A stretch of DNA of 44,981 nucleotides from Streptomyces europaeiscabiei (GCF_001550375.1 NZ_LRTR01000914.1:1-44981); one strand, 5' to 3'. Shown: positions 30,785 through 39,321, counted from the stretch's first letter. Made by a program: numbers and translations. The notes: a model not told the origin generated them from the sequence alone.

Positions 30785-31696
30785 TCAGCCCTTCGTGCCG
30801 CCGGCCGTCAGCCCGGTCACCAGGTTCTTCTGCACGAGGTAGAAGAACGCGGAGACGGGGATCGCGACCAGCACCGCGGTGGCGGCCATCAGGTTGCGCT
30901 GGGCGTCGTGTTCGCTGACGAAGCTCTGCAGGCCGACGGCGAAGGTGTACTTCGTGTCGGACAGCATGAACGTCGAGGCGAAGGCGACCTCCCCGAACGC
31001 GGTGATGAAGCTGTAGAACGCGGCGACCGCGAGGCCCGGCTTGGCGAGCGGCAGGATCAGCCGTGCGAACGTGCCGAAGGGGCTCAGCCCGTCGACGCGT
31101 CCCGCCTCGTCGATCTCGAAGGGGATCGTGTCGAAGTAGCCCTTGAGCAGCCAGGCGCAGTACGGCACGGCCGTCGAGCAGTAGACGAGGACGAGTCCGA
31201 GGTAGCTGTCGATGAGCTTCAGTTCCGACAGGATCTCGTACATCGGCACCATCAGTACGGCCACCGGGAACATCTGCGTGACCAGGAGCACCCACATGAA
31301 CTTCCGGTAGCCCGGAAAGCGCATGCGGGAGACCGCATAGCCGGTGGTCGCTGCGATCAGCACCCCGATGACGGTGGTGCCGAGCGAGACGACGAGGGTG
31401 CTGACCAGCCAGTCGAAGAACGGTGTCTCCTGGAGCACGTACGAGTAGTTGGCAAATGTCATCTTGCCGAAGATGCGCCCTGGATGCAGGTAATCGTCCT
31501 TGTCCGGGCCGAGGGACAGGAACAGCAGCCAGGCGATCGGGAACAGCGCGGCCAGGCTCGCCACGACGAGGATCGCGTGGGAGGCGAGGGAGCCGGCGAG
31601 GCTGTTCTCGCCGCGTCGGCGCGTGTCGCGGGGCGCGGCGGTCCGCGTGGCCGGCCGGTCCTCCCCAGCCGTGGTCTTGACGGTCGTGGTGCTCAT
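30785..31696 (-). CDS. malG: Maltose/maltodextrin ABC transporter permease MalG
   Basis: A 303-residue inner permease of a CUT1-type sugar importer, with about six membrane segments. The EAA-type loop that contacts the ATPase is DEAGRVDGLSPFGTFARLIL. Other typical pieces are SHAILVVASLAALFPIAWLL near the N-terminus, AATTGYAVSRMRFPGYR and LLVTQMFPVAVLMVPMYEIL. CAGGAG lies 4 bases before the ATG at 31696. It starts 13 bases after malF ends, so the two are translated from one message. The partner ATPase gene is absent from the window; the shared MsiK is the known candidate in Streptomyces. Confidence 0.95.
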   Translation of the reverse strand: MSTTTVKTTAGEDRPATRTAAPRDTRRRGENSLAGSLASHAILVVASLAALFPIAWLLFLSLGPDKDDYLHPGRIFGKMTFANYSYVLQETPFFDWLVSTLVVSLGTTVIGVLIAATTGYAVSRMRFPGYRKFMWVLLVTQMFPVAVLMVPMYEILSELKLIDSYLGLVLVYCSTAVPYCAWLLKGYFDTIPFEIDEAGRVDGLSPFGTFARLILPLAKPGLAVAAFYSFITAFGEVAFASTFMLSDTKYTFAVGLQSFVSEHDAQRNLMAATAVLVAIPVSAFFYLVQKNLVTGLTAGGTKG

Positions 31697-31709
31697 GGGG
31701 GCTCCTGCC

Positions 31710-32714
31710 TCAGATCGCGAACTGCTGCTCATCGCGGTTCAGCCAGCGGCGGTAGACGGAGGTGAAGACGATCAGGATGGCCAGCAGCAGGATGCCGTAG
31801 GCCGCCGACTGCGCGAAGTCACGCGGCTGCTGCCCGAACCCGAGGTAGTACGCCCAGGTCACGAGGATCTGCGCCTCGGGCGCGGTGTCGCCGAACAGCA
31901 GGAAGATGACGGCGAACTGGTTGAACGTCCAGATGACGCCGAGGAGTACGACCGTGGAGCTGACGGACCTCAGGCCCGGCAGGGTGACGTAGCGGAAGCG
32001 CTGCCAGGCGCTCGCGCCGTCCATCTCGGCGGCCTCGTACAGGGACGTGTCGATGGACTGCAGTCCGCCGAGCAGCGAGACCATCATGAACGGCACACCG
32101 CACCACGTGTTGACCATGATCGCGGCGAACCGCTGCCAGAAGGTGTCCTCCAGCCACAGCGGGGCCGGCAGGTGCAGCGCTTCGAGGGCGGCGTTGATGA
32201 CACCGCCGTCGGCGAGCATGAACCGCCAGCCGAAGACGGTGACGAAGGTGGGCACGGCCCACGGCAGGACCAGGATCAGCCGGTAGAAGGTGCGTCCGCG
32301 CAGCTTCTGGTTGAGCAGCAGCGCGAGGCCGAGGCCGATGACGTAGTGCAGGGCGACGCAGAGCGCCGTCCAGACGATCGTCCAGACGAAGTGCGACCAG
32401 AAGCGGTCGTACGAGGTCGGGCCCCACAGGATGTCGGCGTAGTTGTCGAAGCCGATGAACTCGTAGGTGGCCTCGATGTGGTTGACGCCGATCGTGCGCG
32501 CCGAGTTCAGGCTGTTGGCGTTGGTGAGCGTGAGGTAGAAGCCGCGCGCCAGCGGATACAGCACCAGGACGCCGAGCACGACGACCACCGGGGCGATCAT
32601 CGCGTACGCGTACCAGTACCGCTGGTACGACTGCCTCAGACGCGTCAGCCGGCCCGGGCGCCCGCCCGGTTCACCTCGGCGCTTGCCGGTCGCTCGGTCG
32701 ATGGCGACTGTCAT
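31710..32714 (-). CDS. malF: Maltose/maltodextrin ABC transporter permease MalF
   Basis: A 334-residue membrane permease that pairs with MalG. It has a basic cytoplasmic N-terminus, then YAMIAPVVVVLGVLVLYPLA, and a permease domain with GLALLLNQKLRGRTFYRLIL, LPWAVPTFVTVFGWRFML and the EAA loop YEAAEMDGASAWQRFRYVTL. The large periplasmic P2 loop of E. coli MalF is missing, as is usual in actinobacteria. AAGG lies about 10 bases before the ATG. It is separated from malE by a 104-base gap that contains a strong hairpin, which suggests MalE is made in excess over the permeases. Confidence 0.95.
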   Translation of the reverse strand: MTVAIDRATGKRRGEPGGRPGRLTRLRQSYQRYWYAYAMIAPVVVVLGVLVLYPLARGFYLTLTNANSLNSARTIGVNHIEATYEFIGFDNYADILWGPTSYDRFWSHFVWTIVWTALCVALHYVIGLGLALLLNQKLRGRTFYRLILVLPWAVPTFVTVFGWRFMLADGGVINAALEALHLPAPLWLEDTFWQRFAAIMVNTWCGVPFMMVSLLGGLQSIDTSLYEAAEMDGASAWQRFRYVTLPGLRSVSSTVVLLGVIWTFNQFAVIFLLFGDTAPEAQILVTWAYYLGFGQQPRDFAQSAAYGILLLAILIVFTSVYRRWLNRDEQQFAI

Positions 32715-32765
32715 CGTTCGACACCTTCTGGAAGATCAGGGGCTGGGCTGGGGACAGGCCGGTGA

Positions 32766-32808
32766 CCGCCGCATCCGTCCCCCGGTGGAGCGGGGGAGGA
32801 CGCGGCGG
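32766..32808 (-). terminator. Intercistronic stem-loop between malE and malF
   Basis: Arms 32766-32783 and 32792-32808 pair over about 17 positions with one bulge. The single mismatch becomes a G.U pair in the leftward transcript. The stem starts 11 bases past the malE stop. Such hairpins behind the binding-protein gene of ABC operons partly terminate transcription or protect the upstream mRNA. Confidence 0.75.
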
Positions 32809-32818
32809 CCACGCGGGG

Positions 32819-34087
32819 TCACTTGCTGAAGTCCGGGACCAGCTTGGCGATCGCGGTCTCCGCGTTGCCCAGGCCCTTGTCGAGGGACTCCTTGCCGCCG
32901 GCGATCGCGAGCAGCTCGGTGTCGAGCGGGCCCCACAGGGAGCTGTACTCGGGCAGCTCGGGGCGCGGCTGGGCGGCGGCGAGGACGGTCTGGTAGCCGG
33001 CGATGCCCGGGTCGGCCTTGACCGCGGTGGTGTAGGCGTCGTCACGCGTGGGCAGCGTGGAGTTCTTCAGGGCGATGGTCTCCTGGGACTTCGCCGAGGT
33101 CATGAAGTTGATGAACTTCAGCGACGCCTCCTGCTTCGCCTTGTCCGAGCCGGCGTAGACCGACAGGTTGTGACCGCCGGTCGGGGCGCCCGCCTTGCCG
33201 GAGGTGCCGGCCGGGACGGTCGCGATGCCGAGGTTGGCCTTGTCCTTGAAGGCCTCGCCGTTGTAGAAGTTCGTGATCTCCCACGGGCCCTGGATGATCG
33301 AGGCGACCTTGCCGTTGACGAAGGCGTCCTGGATGTGGGCGTAGGCGTCGGCGGTGGTGTCCGCCTTGTGCAGGCCCTTGCCGTCGAAGAGGTCCAGCCA
33401 GGTGCCGTACGCCTTCTTCGCCTCGGCGGAGTTGACGGTGATCTTCTTGGCGGCCACGTCGACGGTGTCGGTGCCGTCGCCGTAGAGGAAGGACTGGGCG
33501 TAGTAGGCCTGGGTGGAGCCCCAGTAGCCGTCGACGCCCGTCTTGTCCTTGACGGTGGCGGCGGCCTTCTTCAGGTCGTCCCAGGTCTTCGGGGCCTCGA
33601 CGCCGGCCTTCTCGAAGAGCTCCTTGTTGTAGACCAGCGCGAGGGTGTCGGTGACGAACGGGACGCCGTAGGTCTTGCCGTCGTACTGAGCCTGCTTGAT
33701 CAGGCTGGGCTGGAACTTGTCCTGGTCCTTGAGGGCGTCGGTGCCGTCCAGCGGCAGGAAGAAGCCCTTCTTGGCGAAGGCGGGGGTCCAGCCGACCTCG
33801 GAGCGCAGGATGTCCGGGGCGCCCGTGGCTCCGGCGGCGGTGTCGAACTTGTTCTGCGCCTGGTCGAAGGGCACGTTGACGTACTTGACCTTGATGTCCT
33901 TGTTGGCGGCCTCGAACTCCTTGACCAAGGCCTTGTACGTCGGTGCCTCATTGGTGGCGTTGGAGGTGTCCCACCAGGTGATGGTGACCGGACCGTCGGC
34001 TGAGTCGCCGCTGTCGCTTCCGCCGCAGGCCGACGCCGTGAGGGCGATCGACGCCACCAGCGCGGTGGCCGCTATGCCACGCCGCAT
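32819..34087 (-). CDS. malE: Maltose/maltodextrin-binding lipoprotein MalE
   Basis: A 422-residue extracellular solute-binding protein of family 1, tethered by lipid. The signal MRRGIAATALVASIALTASA precedes Cys21 in ASACGGS. The mature protein has ITWWDTSNATNEAPTYKAL at the N-terminus, the hinge-type ILRSEVGWTPAFAKKGFFLP, YGVPFVTDTLALVYNKELFE, the SIIQGPWEI segment and AGAPTGGHNLSVYAGS. It would capture maltose and maltodextrins released by the secreted amylases. AAGGAG lies 5 bases before the ATG. The gene is first of malEFG and divergent from malR across a 479-base region with GCAAG/CTTGC half-sites. Confidence 0.95.
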   Translation of the reverse strand: MRRGIAATALVASIALTASACGGSDSGDSADGPVTITWWDTSNATNEAPTYKALVKEFEAANKDIKVKYVNVPFDQAQNKFDTAAGATGAPDILRSEVGWTPAFAKKGFFLPLDGTDALKDQDKFQPSLIKQAQYDGKTYGVPFVTDTLALVYNKELFEKAGVEAPKTWDDLKKAAATVKDKTGVDGYWGSTQAYYAQSFLYGDGTDTVDVAAKKITVNSAEAKKAYGTWLDLFDGKGLHKADTTADAYAHIQDAFVNGKVASIIQGPWEITNFYNGEAFKDKANLGIATVPAGTSGKAGAPTGGHNLSVYAGSDKAKQEASLKFINFMTSAKSQETIALKNSTLPTRDDAYTTAVKADPGIAGYQTVLAAAQPRPELPEYSSLWGPLDTELLAIAGGKESLDKGLGNAETAIAKLVPDFSK

Positions 34088-34233
34088 GAGATCTCCTTGA
34101 GGGTGAAAGCCCGTGTGCTCGGGGCCGGCCAGGGCCCCTGGGAGGGCCCCGTCCGCCGCTCCCGCCGCCTGGGGCGTCGTTGCCGCCGCCGGGCGTGGCC
34201 GAACGTAACAGCGATGTAAGCCGGACGAAAGAC

Positions 34234-34254
34234 CTTGCTGCAAAAAAGTGCAAG
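34234..34254. promoter_or_regulatory. malO1: Candidate MalR operator on the malE side
   Basis: CTTGC (34234-34238) and GCAAG (34250-34254) are inverted half-sites 11 bases apart, and TTGCTGCAA at 34235-34243 is itself a perfect 9-base palindrome. The site lies 147 bases before the malE start. The rest of 34088-34566 holds the site at 34353 and no gene. The label malO1 is mine, used only to tell the two sites apart. Confidence 0.65.
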
Positions 34255-34352
34255 AACCGGTGATGGTTACGCCGCCGTGACCTGCCCTCGACCACCCCGA
34301 AACCCAGCATCCAGGCCGCTCAGCGCGCATGGTGGCGACCATGAAAGACTCT

Positions 34353-34364
34353 GCAAGCTCTTGC
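34353..34364. promoter_or_regulatory. malO2: Candidate MalR operator on the malR side
   Basis: GCAAG, CT, CTTGC is a perfect inverted repeat of the same half-sites, in the opposite order to the alpha-amylase site. It may serve the malE promoter, malR autoregulation, or both. The label malO2 is mine. Confidence 0.65.
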
Positions 34365-34552
34365 CACGACGCGCGCGTACGGCCATCATCACTCCGTCAG
34401 CGCCTTGCGGAAGCCACCCCTTTCCGCGCACGGGCGCCCCCACGGACACCGACCAGAATCACGAGGGACCGCGATGACGCAGCAGCCCGCAGCGGGCCGC
34501 ACCCCCGCCCGCACCCGGCGCCGGGCCGGTGGGCAAGCGCAGGCCCGGCCGG

Positions 34553-34558
34553 TACAGT
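34553..34558 (+). promoter_or_regulatory. -10 box of a leaderless malR transcript
   Basis: TACAGT matches TANNNT and ends 8 bases before the GTG at 34567. No ribosome site precedes that GTG. It supports the short form of MalR. Confidence 0.5.
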
Positions 34559-34566
34559 CCAGTGCT

Positions 34567-35601
34567 GTGACCACACGGCTTGCCGACATCGCAGCCCAGG
34601 CGGGGGTCAGTGAGGCGACTGTCAGCCGCGTCCTGAACGGGAAGCCGGGCGTCGCCGCCACCACTCGCCAGTCCGTTCTGGCCGCCCTCGACGTGCTGGG
34701 CTACGAGCGGCCCGTACGGCTGCGTCAGCGCAGCGCGGGCCTGGTGGGCCTGATAACCCCGGAGCTGGAGAACCCCATATTCCCGGCCCTGGCCCAGGTC
34801 ATCGGCCAGGCGCTGACCCGGCAGGGCTACACCCCGGTCCTCGCCACCCAGACCCCCGGGGGTTCGACGGAGGACGAGCTGACCGAGATGCTCGTCGACC
34901 GGGGCGTCGCCGGCATCATCTTCGTCTCCGGTCTGCACGCCGACACCTCGGCCGACATGCAGCGCTACGAGCAACTGCGTGCCCAGGGCGTGCCGTTCGT
35001 CCTCGTGGACGGTTTCTCGCCGAAGGTGCAGGCCCCCTTCATCTCGCCGGACGACCGGGCGGCGATGTCCCTCGCGGTGACGCATCTGGTGTCCCTCGGG
35101 CACACACGGATAGGTCTGGCCCTGGGCCCCAAGCGCTTCGTCCCGGTCCAGCGCAAGATCGAGGGTTTCGTCCGTACGATGCAGGACCAGCTGGGCCTGG
35201 CGGCCGCGACCGTCGAGTCCGAGTTCGTCCAGCACTCCCTGTACACCCTGGAGGGCGGCCAGGCGGCGGCCCTGGCGCTCATCGACCGGGAATGCACGGC
35301 GGTGGTGTGCGCGAGCGACATGATGGCGCTGGGTGCGATCCGGGCGGCCCGGCAGCGGGGCCTTCAGGTGCCGCAGGACGTCTCGGTCGTCGGTTTCGAT
35401 GACTCCCCGCTGATCGCGTTCACCGATCCCCCGCTGACGACGATCCGCAAGCCGGTCCCGGCGATGGGGCAGGCCGCGGTGCGTACGCTGCTGGAGGAGA
35501 TCGGCGGGACTCCGGCACCCCACAGTGAGTTCGTGTTCATGCCGGAACTGGTGGTGCGGGGTTCCACTGCTTCGGCCCCTGGGGACCGGAGTCGTACCTA
35601 A
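34567..35601 (+). CDS. malR: Maltose operon repressor MalR (LacI family)
   Basis: A 344-residue LacI/GalR repressor. The helix-turn-helix TRLADIAAQAGVSEATVSRV with hinge LNGKPGVAATTRQSV is at the extreme N-terminus. The sugar-binding core has GLVGLITPELENPIFPALAQ, VSLGHTRIGLALGP and the late CASDMMALGAIRAA plus VVGFDDSPLIAFTDPPLTTI. It should repress malEFG, aglA and the secreted amylases until maltodextrin is present. The GTG at 34567 is chosen because LacI proteins start at the helix-turn-helix and a TACAGT box lies 8 bases upstream. An ATG at 34474 with GAGGGA before it would add 31 low-complexity residues and remains possible. Confidence 0.93.
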   Translation: MTTRLADIAAQAGVSEATVSRVLNGKPGVAATTRQSVLAALDVLGYERPVRLRQRSAGLVGLITPELENPIFPALAQVIGQALTRQGYTPVLATQTPGGSTEDELTEMLVDRGVAGIIFVSGLHADTSADMQRYEQLRAQGVPFVLVDGFSPKVQAPFISPDDRAAMSLAVTHLVSLGHTRIGLALGPKRFVPVQRKIEGFVRTMQDQLGLAAATVESEFVQHSLYTLEGGQAAALALIDRECTAVVCASDMMALGAIRAARQRGLQVPQDVSVVGFDDSPLIAFTDPPLTTIRKPVPAMGQAAVRTLLEEIGGTPAPHSEFVFMPELVVRGSTASAPGDRSRT

Positions 35602-35733
35602 GACGGAGAAGGCGGGGAGCTGTGCAATACGTGCGTAGGAGATGTCCGTCCGCCGTACCCCGACAGAGGTGCGTGATGAACCAGACCAGAGGATGATCGG
35701 TGGGGTACCGCTTTTCTGGCAGACTCTGTGCCC

Positions 35734-36597
35734 ATGGGTGATTCGACCGTGACGACACTGGAGGAAGGCCGGGAGCAGGCCGCTCCGCGGTCCGTCACGG
35801 GCGCGCCGGGGCAGGGGTTCCTGCACCGACTGAGAGTTCCGCGTCGCCCTCGTCTCTGGTTCGAGATCCTGCTGATCGCGGTGAGTTACTGGACGTACTC
35901 CCTGATCCGCAACGCGGTGCCCGAGCAGAAGACGCAGGCGCTCAGCAACGCCGACTGGATCTGGAAGGTGGAGCACCACCTCGGGATCGCGATCGAGGAG
36001 ACGGTCAACCACTCCGTGAACTCGGTGACGTGGCTGATCGTCGGCATGAACTACTACTACGCGACCCTGCACTTCGTCGTCACGCTCGGTGTCCTCGTGT
36101 GGATCTACCGTAGTCATCCGGGTCGTTACGCGGCGACCCGTCTGGTGCTCTTCGCCACCACCGCGGTGGCCCTGGTCGGCTACTACTTCTATCCGCTGGC
36201 CCCGCCCCGTCTGATGACCAACGAGAACTTCATCGACACGGTCGTCGTGCACCAGACCTGGGGCTCGATGGCCTCCGGCGACCTGAAGAACATGTCGAAC
36301 CAGTACGCCGCGATGCCGTCCATGCACATCGGCTGGTCACTGTGGTGCGGGTTGACGATCTTCGCGCTGGCGTCGGTGCCGTGGGTGCGGGTGCTGGGCC
36401 TGCTCTACCCCACATTGACGCTCGTCGTGATCGTCGCCACCGCCAACCACTTCTGGCTGGACGCGGTGGGCGGCATGCTGTGCCTCGCGTTCGGCTTCGG
36501 CGTGGCCCGGGTCTGGTACGGGGCGCTGCCGTACGCGCTGCCCCGCCAGGTGGCGGGACGTGCCGGGGAGACGGAGTTGGCGCCGGTCAAGGCGTAG
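35734..36597 (+). CDS. PAP2-superfamily membrane phosphatase/inositolphosphotransferase
   Basis: A 287-residue membrane protein of the PAP2_3 (AUR1-like) type, with about six transmembrane helices. The active-site pieces are PLAPPRLM, the conserved histidine in AAMPSMHIGWSLW and the His/Asp pair in ATANHFWLDAVGG. Relatives transfer phosphoinositol or phosphoryl groups on lipids; the exact acceptor is not readable. The start is ATG at 35734; a GTG 6 bases earlier is possible. CAGACT lies shortly upstream, so the gene may be leaderless. Its end overlaps the convergent LysR gene by 11 bases. The gap from malR holds no clear terminator. Confidence 0.88.
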   Translation: MGDSTVTTLEEGREQAAPRSVTGAPGQGFLHRLRVPRRPRLWFEILLIAVSYWTYSLIRNAVPEQKTQALSNADWIWKVEHHLGIAIEETVNHSVNSVTWLIVGMNYYYATLHFVVTLGVLVWIYRSHPGRYAATRLVLFATTAVALVGYYFYPLAPPRLMTNENFIDTVVVHQTWGSMASGDLKNMSNQYAAMPSMHIGWSLWCGLTIFALASVPWVRVLGLLYPTLTLVVIVATANHFWLDAVGGMLCLAFGFGVARVWYGALPYALPRQVAGRAGETELAPVKA

Positions 36598-37519
36598 CCG
36601 CGCGGCCGGGTTCCGCCTGTCGCGGGCCCGAGGCGTGGGCGGCGTCCCGCAGCGCCCGTACGAAGGTGCTCAGGGCGGGCTGCGGCGGAGCCGTCTCGCG
36701 TACGGCCACGTGGATGGAGCGCCGGGGTTCCGGGCCGGCGAGGCGGCGTATTACGACATCCGGGTGGGGGCTGCCCAGGCCGAGCCGGGGGATGAGGCCG
36801 ACGCCCAGTCCGGCGGCGACGAAGCCCTGCGCGGTCGTGTAGTCCTCGCTCTCGACGACGAACCGGGGCCTGAATCCGGCCGCGGCGCACGCGTCCAGCT
36901 CGGCGTCCAGGCAGGGTCCCGGCGACTCGCTGCCGACCCACGGCTCGTCGGCGAGGGCGGACAGTTCGAGGGCGGGCCGGCCGGCGAGGGGGTGCGCGGC
37001 GGGCAGGACGGCGAAGTAGGTGTCGTCGAGCAGGTGCAGCAGCCGTATGCCCTCGGGGTCGGCCCCGCGCGGCAGTACGACGATCGCGAGGTCGGCCCGG
37101 CCCTCCTTGACGGCCGGGAGCGGGTCGTCGGGGTCGATGAGCTTCAGCTCGACCTGGACGCCGGGGTGCTCGGCGCGCAGCCGGGCGACGGCGGGGGCCA
37201 CCAGGGAGGCACCCACCGTGGCGAAGTACCGCACGGCGAGCCGTCCCGTGCGCCCCTCCCGCAGATCGGCCAGCGCGGTCTCCGCCTCCGCGACCTGCCG
37301 GCCGATCGTGCCGGCGTACTCGGTGAGCAGCAGCCCGGCCGCCGTGGGCCGCACCCCGCGCCCGACCCTCTCCAGCAGCGCGATCCCGGCCTCCTTCTCC
37401 AGGGCCGCGACCTGCTGGCTGATCGCGGAGGGCGTGTAGCCGAGCGTGGTCGCGGCCGCCGTCACCGAGCCGCTGGTCACCACGGTCCTGAGCACCTGCA
37501 TCCGACGCACATCAAGCAT
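36587..37519 (-). CDS. LysR family transcriptional regulator
   Basis: A 310-residue LysR-type regulator. The N-terminal helix-turn-helix is MLDVRRMQVLRTVVTSGSVT, then AAATTLGYTPSAISQQVAAL and EKEAGIALLERVGRGVRPT. The effector domain starts near residue 90 (GRLAVRYFATVGASLVAPAV) and contains ADLAIVVLPRGADP and AAGLGVGLIPRLGLG. It is divergent from the DMT transporter, 73 bases away, and so probably controls that exporter. TAAGCT at 37527-37532 ends 7 bases before the ATG, which suggests a leaderless mRNA. The effector is unknown. Confidence 0.93.
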   Translation of the reverse strand: MLDVRRMQVLRTVVTSGSVTAAATTLGYTPSAISQQVAALEKEAGIALLERVGRGVRPTAAGLLLTEYAGTIGRQVAEAETALADLREGRTGRLAVRYFATVGASLVAPAVARLRAEHPGVQVELKLIDPDDPLPAVKEGRADLAIVVLPRGADPEGIRLLHLLDDTYFAVLPAAHPLAGRPALELSALADEPWVGSESPGPCLDAELDACAAAGFRPRFVVESEDYTTAQGFVAAGLGVGLIPRLGLGSPHPDVVIRRLAGPEPRRSIHVAVRETAPPQPALSTFVRALRDAAHASGPRQAEPGRAATP

Positions 37520-37526
37520 GTAGACC

Positions 37527-37532
37527 AGCTTA
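37527..37532 (-). promoter_or_regulatory. -10 box of the leaderless LysR gene
   Basis: On the minus strand this reads TAAGCT, matching TANNNT, 7 bases before the ATG at 37519. It lies in the 73-base divergent region shared with the DMT transporter. Confidence 0.55.
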
Positions 37533-37592
37533 AAGGTATGTGCATGATTCTTCGCTTGTCCTTATGTGTCCTGGTGCCCGACCGTGGAGCAC

Positions 37593-38579
37593 ATGCCTCT
37601 CGCGTCCACACTCCGCATGGCCCTGCTCGCCCTGCTCTGGGGCTCCGGCTTCCTCTGGATCAAGCTCGCCCTCAACCACGGTCTGTCCCCGCTGCAGATC
37701 ACCGTCACGCGCTGTGCGCTGGGTGCGGGGGTCCTGCTGGCCCTGGCCCTCGCCGCCCGTCAGCGCCTGCCGCGCGACCGGCGGACCTGGGGCCATCTGC
37801 TGGTGGCGGCCTTCTTCTGCAACGCCCTGCCCTTCGCCCTGTTCGGCATCGGCGAGCAGACCGTCGACTCGGGCACGGCGGGCGTCCTCAACGCGACGAC
37901 ACCCCTGTGGGCCCTGCTCCTCGGTCTCCTCCTCGGCACCGACCGCCCCCTCTCCCCCGCCCGCCTCACCGGCCTGCTGCTCGGGTTCGCCGGAGTCCTG
38001 CTGATCTTCGCGCCCTGGCAGCGGGCGGGGCTGATGACCGGGGGTGCGCTCGCCCTGCTCGGGGCGGCCGTCAGCTATGCGGTGGCCTTCGCGTACATGG
38101 GCCGCCATCTGATGAGCCGCGACGCCCCGCTGGCGGTGTCCGCCGCGCAACTCCTCACGGCGACGGGGTGGGCAGGGCTGGCACTGCCCGCCGGGAGCTC
38201 CCTCGCGGCCGGGGTGGACCTGACCGCCCTTGCCGCGGTGACCGTCCTGGGGATCTTCGGGACAGGGATCACCTTCTACCTCAACTACCGCCTGATCGCG
38301 GACGAGGGGGCGACGAGCGCGGCGACGGTCGGCTATCTGCTCCCGGTGGTGTCGATCGCGTTGGGCGCGCTGTTCCTCGACGAGAGGGTGGGGCCGCGGG
38401 TGATCGCGGGGATGGTGGTGGTTCTGGCGGGGGTGGCGCTGACGCGGCCGCGCAAGGGGGCGGCGGGGGTGGGGGTGGATCCGACCGCGGGTCCGGCTAC
38501 GGATGCGGTCCCGACTACGGCCACTGCCGCCGCTACCGCCACTGCTACCGCAGGCGGTCGGCCAGGCCCGCGGCGGTGA
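37593..38579 (+). CDS. DMT-superfamily (EamA) transporter
   Basis: A 328-residue exporter with ten predicted helices in two EamA repeats. The first repeat opens LRMALLALLWGSGFLWIKLA and contains VTRCALGAGVLLALAL and GTAGVLNATTPLWALLLGLL. The second begins GLMTGGALALLGAAVSYAVA and ends ATVGYLLPVVSIALGALFLD, then ERVGPRVIAGMVVVLAGVAL. EamA proteins export amino acids or metabolites; the cargo is unknown. The tail after residue 290 is a soluble Thr/Ala-rich repeat region. GGAG lies 3 bases before the ATG at 37593. The 3' end overlaps the convergent MBL-fold gene by 35 bases. Confidence 0.9.
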   Translation: MPLASTLRMALLALLWGSGFLWIKLALNHGLSPLQITVTRCALGAGVLLALALAARQRLPRDRRTWGHLLVAAFFCNALPFALFGIGEQTVDSGTAGVLNATTPLWALLLGLLLGTDRPLSPARLTGLLLGFAGVLLIFAPWQRAGLMTGGALALLGAAVSYAVAFAYMGRHLMSRDAPLAVSAAQLLTATGWAGLALPAGSSLAAGVDLTALAAVTVLGIFGTGITFYLNYRLIADEGATSAATVGYLLPVVSIALGALFLDERVGPRVIAGMVVVLAGVALTRPRKGAAGVGVDPTAGPATDAVPTTATAAATATATAGGRPGPRR

Positions 38580-39321
38580 AGGCGGCGTCCAGTTCGTCGC
38601 GGCCCTCGGTGAAGTGGCCCCAGCTGTCCAGGTGGACGGGGACGACGCGGCGCGCGCCGAGGACGGCGGCGGCTTCGGCGGCCTGGGCACTGTCGAGGAC
38701 GAGCAGCGCGCCGTCGAAGATGTGGCCGCGGGGTGCGCCCGCGAAGAGGACCGCCGTGTCCACCGGGCCGAACCGCTCGGCGATCTCCTTGACCAGCGTG
38801 AGCGAGGCGTTGTCGCCGCTGACGTAGACGGTCGGCAGGTCGGCGGCGGTCAGCACGAACCCGGTGACCTCACCCGCGACCGCCTCCACGCCCTGAGCCC
38901 CGATCGCCTCGGGGCCGTGCAGCGCGGGCGTGGCCGTGACGGTGACGGTGCCGCCGTCGGGGCGCCGCACCTGCGTGGACTCCCAGGGCGCGAGGCCGCG
39001 TGCGGTGCCGCCCAGACGGGCCGCGCCGCCGGGGGTGGTGAGGGTGAGGGGTACGTCGGCGAGGAGGGCGCGGCCCAGGTGGTCGAGGTTGTCGGGGTGC
39101 TGGTCGTGGGAGAGCAGGACGGCGTCGACGGGGCCGAGGCCGGCGGGCGTGATGGTGGCGGGCGCGGTCTTGGTGAGGTGGTGGCCGCCGGGGAGGGGGT
39201 AGTCGCCGGGGGCGTCGAAGGTGGGGTCGGTGAGGAGGCGGAGGCCGCCGTACTCGATGAGGGCGGTGGGACCGCCGAAGACGTGGACGGGGATCTCGGT
39301 GGCGGTGCGGGCGTCGGTCAC
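38545..39321 (-). CDS. Metallo-beta-lactamase-fold hydrolase
   Basis: A 258-residue MBL-fold protein related to the UlaG/L-ascorbate lactonase-like group. The metal-binding motif reads LLSHDQHPDNLD, an HxxxH plus DN variant where classical enzymes have HxHxDH. Further ligands are expected in ATPALHGPE, VYVSGDNASL and VPVHLDSWGHF. The opening VHVFGGPTALIEYGGLRLLT is typical. The substrate is unknown. AGGAG lies 8 bases before the GTG at 39321. It is divergent from the CGNR zinc-finger gene, and the intervening 123 bases carry several palindromic repeats, so the two are probably controlled together. Confidence 0.87.
   Translation of the reverse strand: MTDARTATEIPVHVFGGPTALIEYGGLRLLTDPTFDAPGDYPLPGGHHLTKTAPATITPAGLGPVDAVLLSHDQHPDNLDHLGRALLADVPLTLTTPGGAARLGGTARGLAPWESTQVRRPDGGTVTVTATPALHGPEAIGAQGVEAVAGEVTGFVLTAADLPTVYVSGDNASLTLVKEIAERFGPVDTAVLFAGAPRGHIFDGALLVLDSAQAAEAAAVLGARRVVPVHLDSWGHFTEGRDELDAAFTAAGLADRLR

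Noticed and set aside
28917..31295. A 792-codon version of aglA starting inside malG
   Set aside because: The upstream extension overlaps malG, crosses the terminator and direct repeats, and has no family match. The GH13 protein starts at 30599 with a ribosome site.
38462..38579. Repeat-rich 3' end of the DMT transporter as a possible frameshift
   Set aside because: The Thr/Ala-rich tail stays in frame to the stop and overlaps the convergent MBL gene. It is more likely a variable soluble tail.
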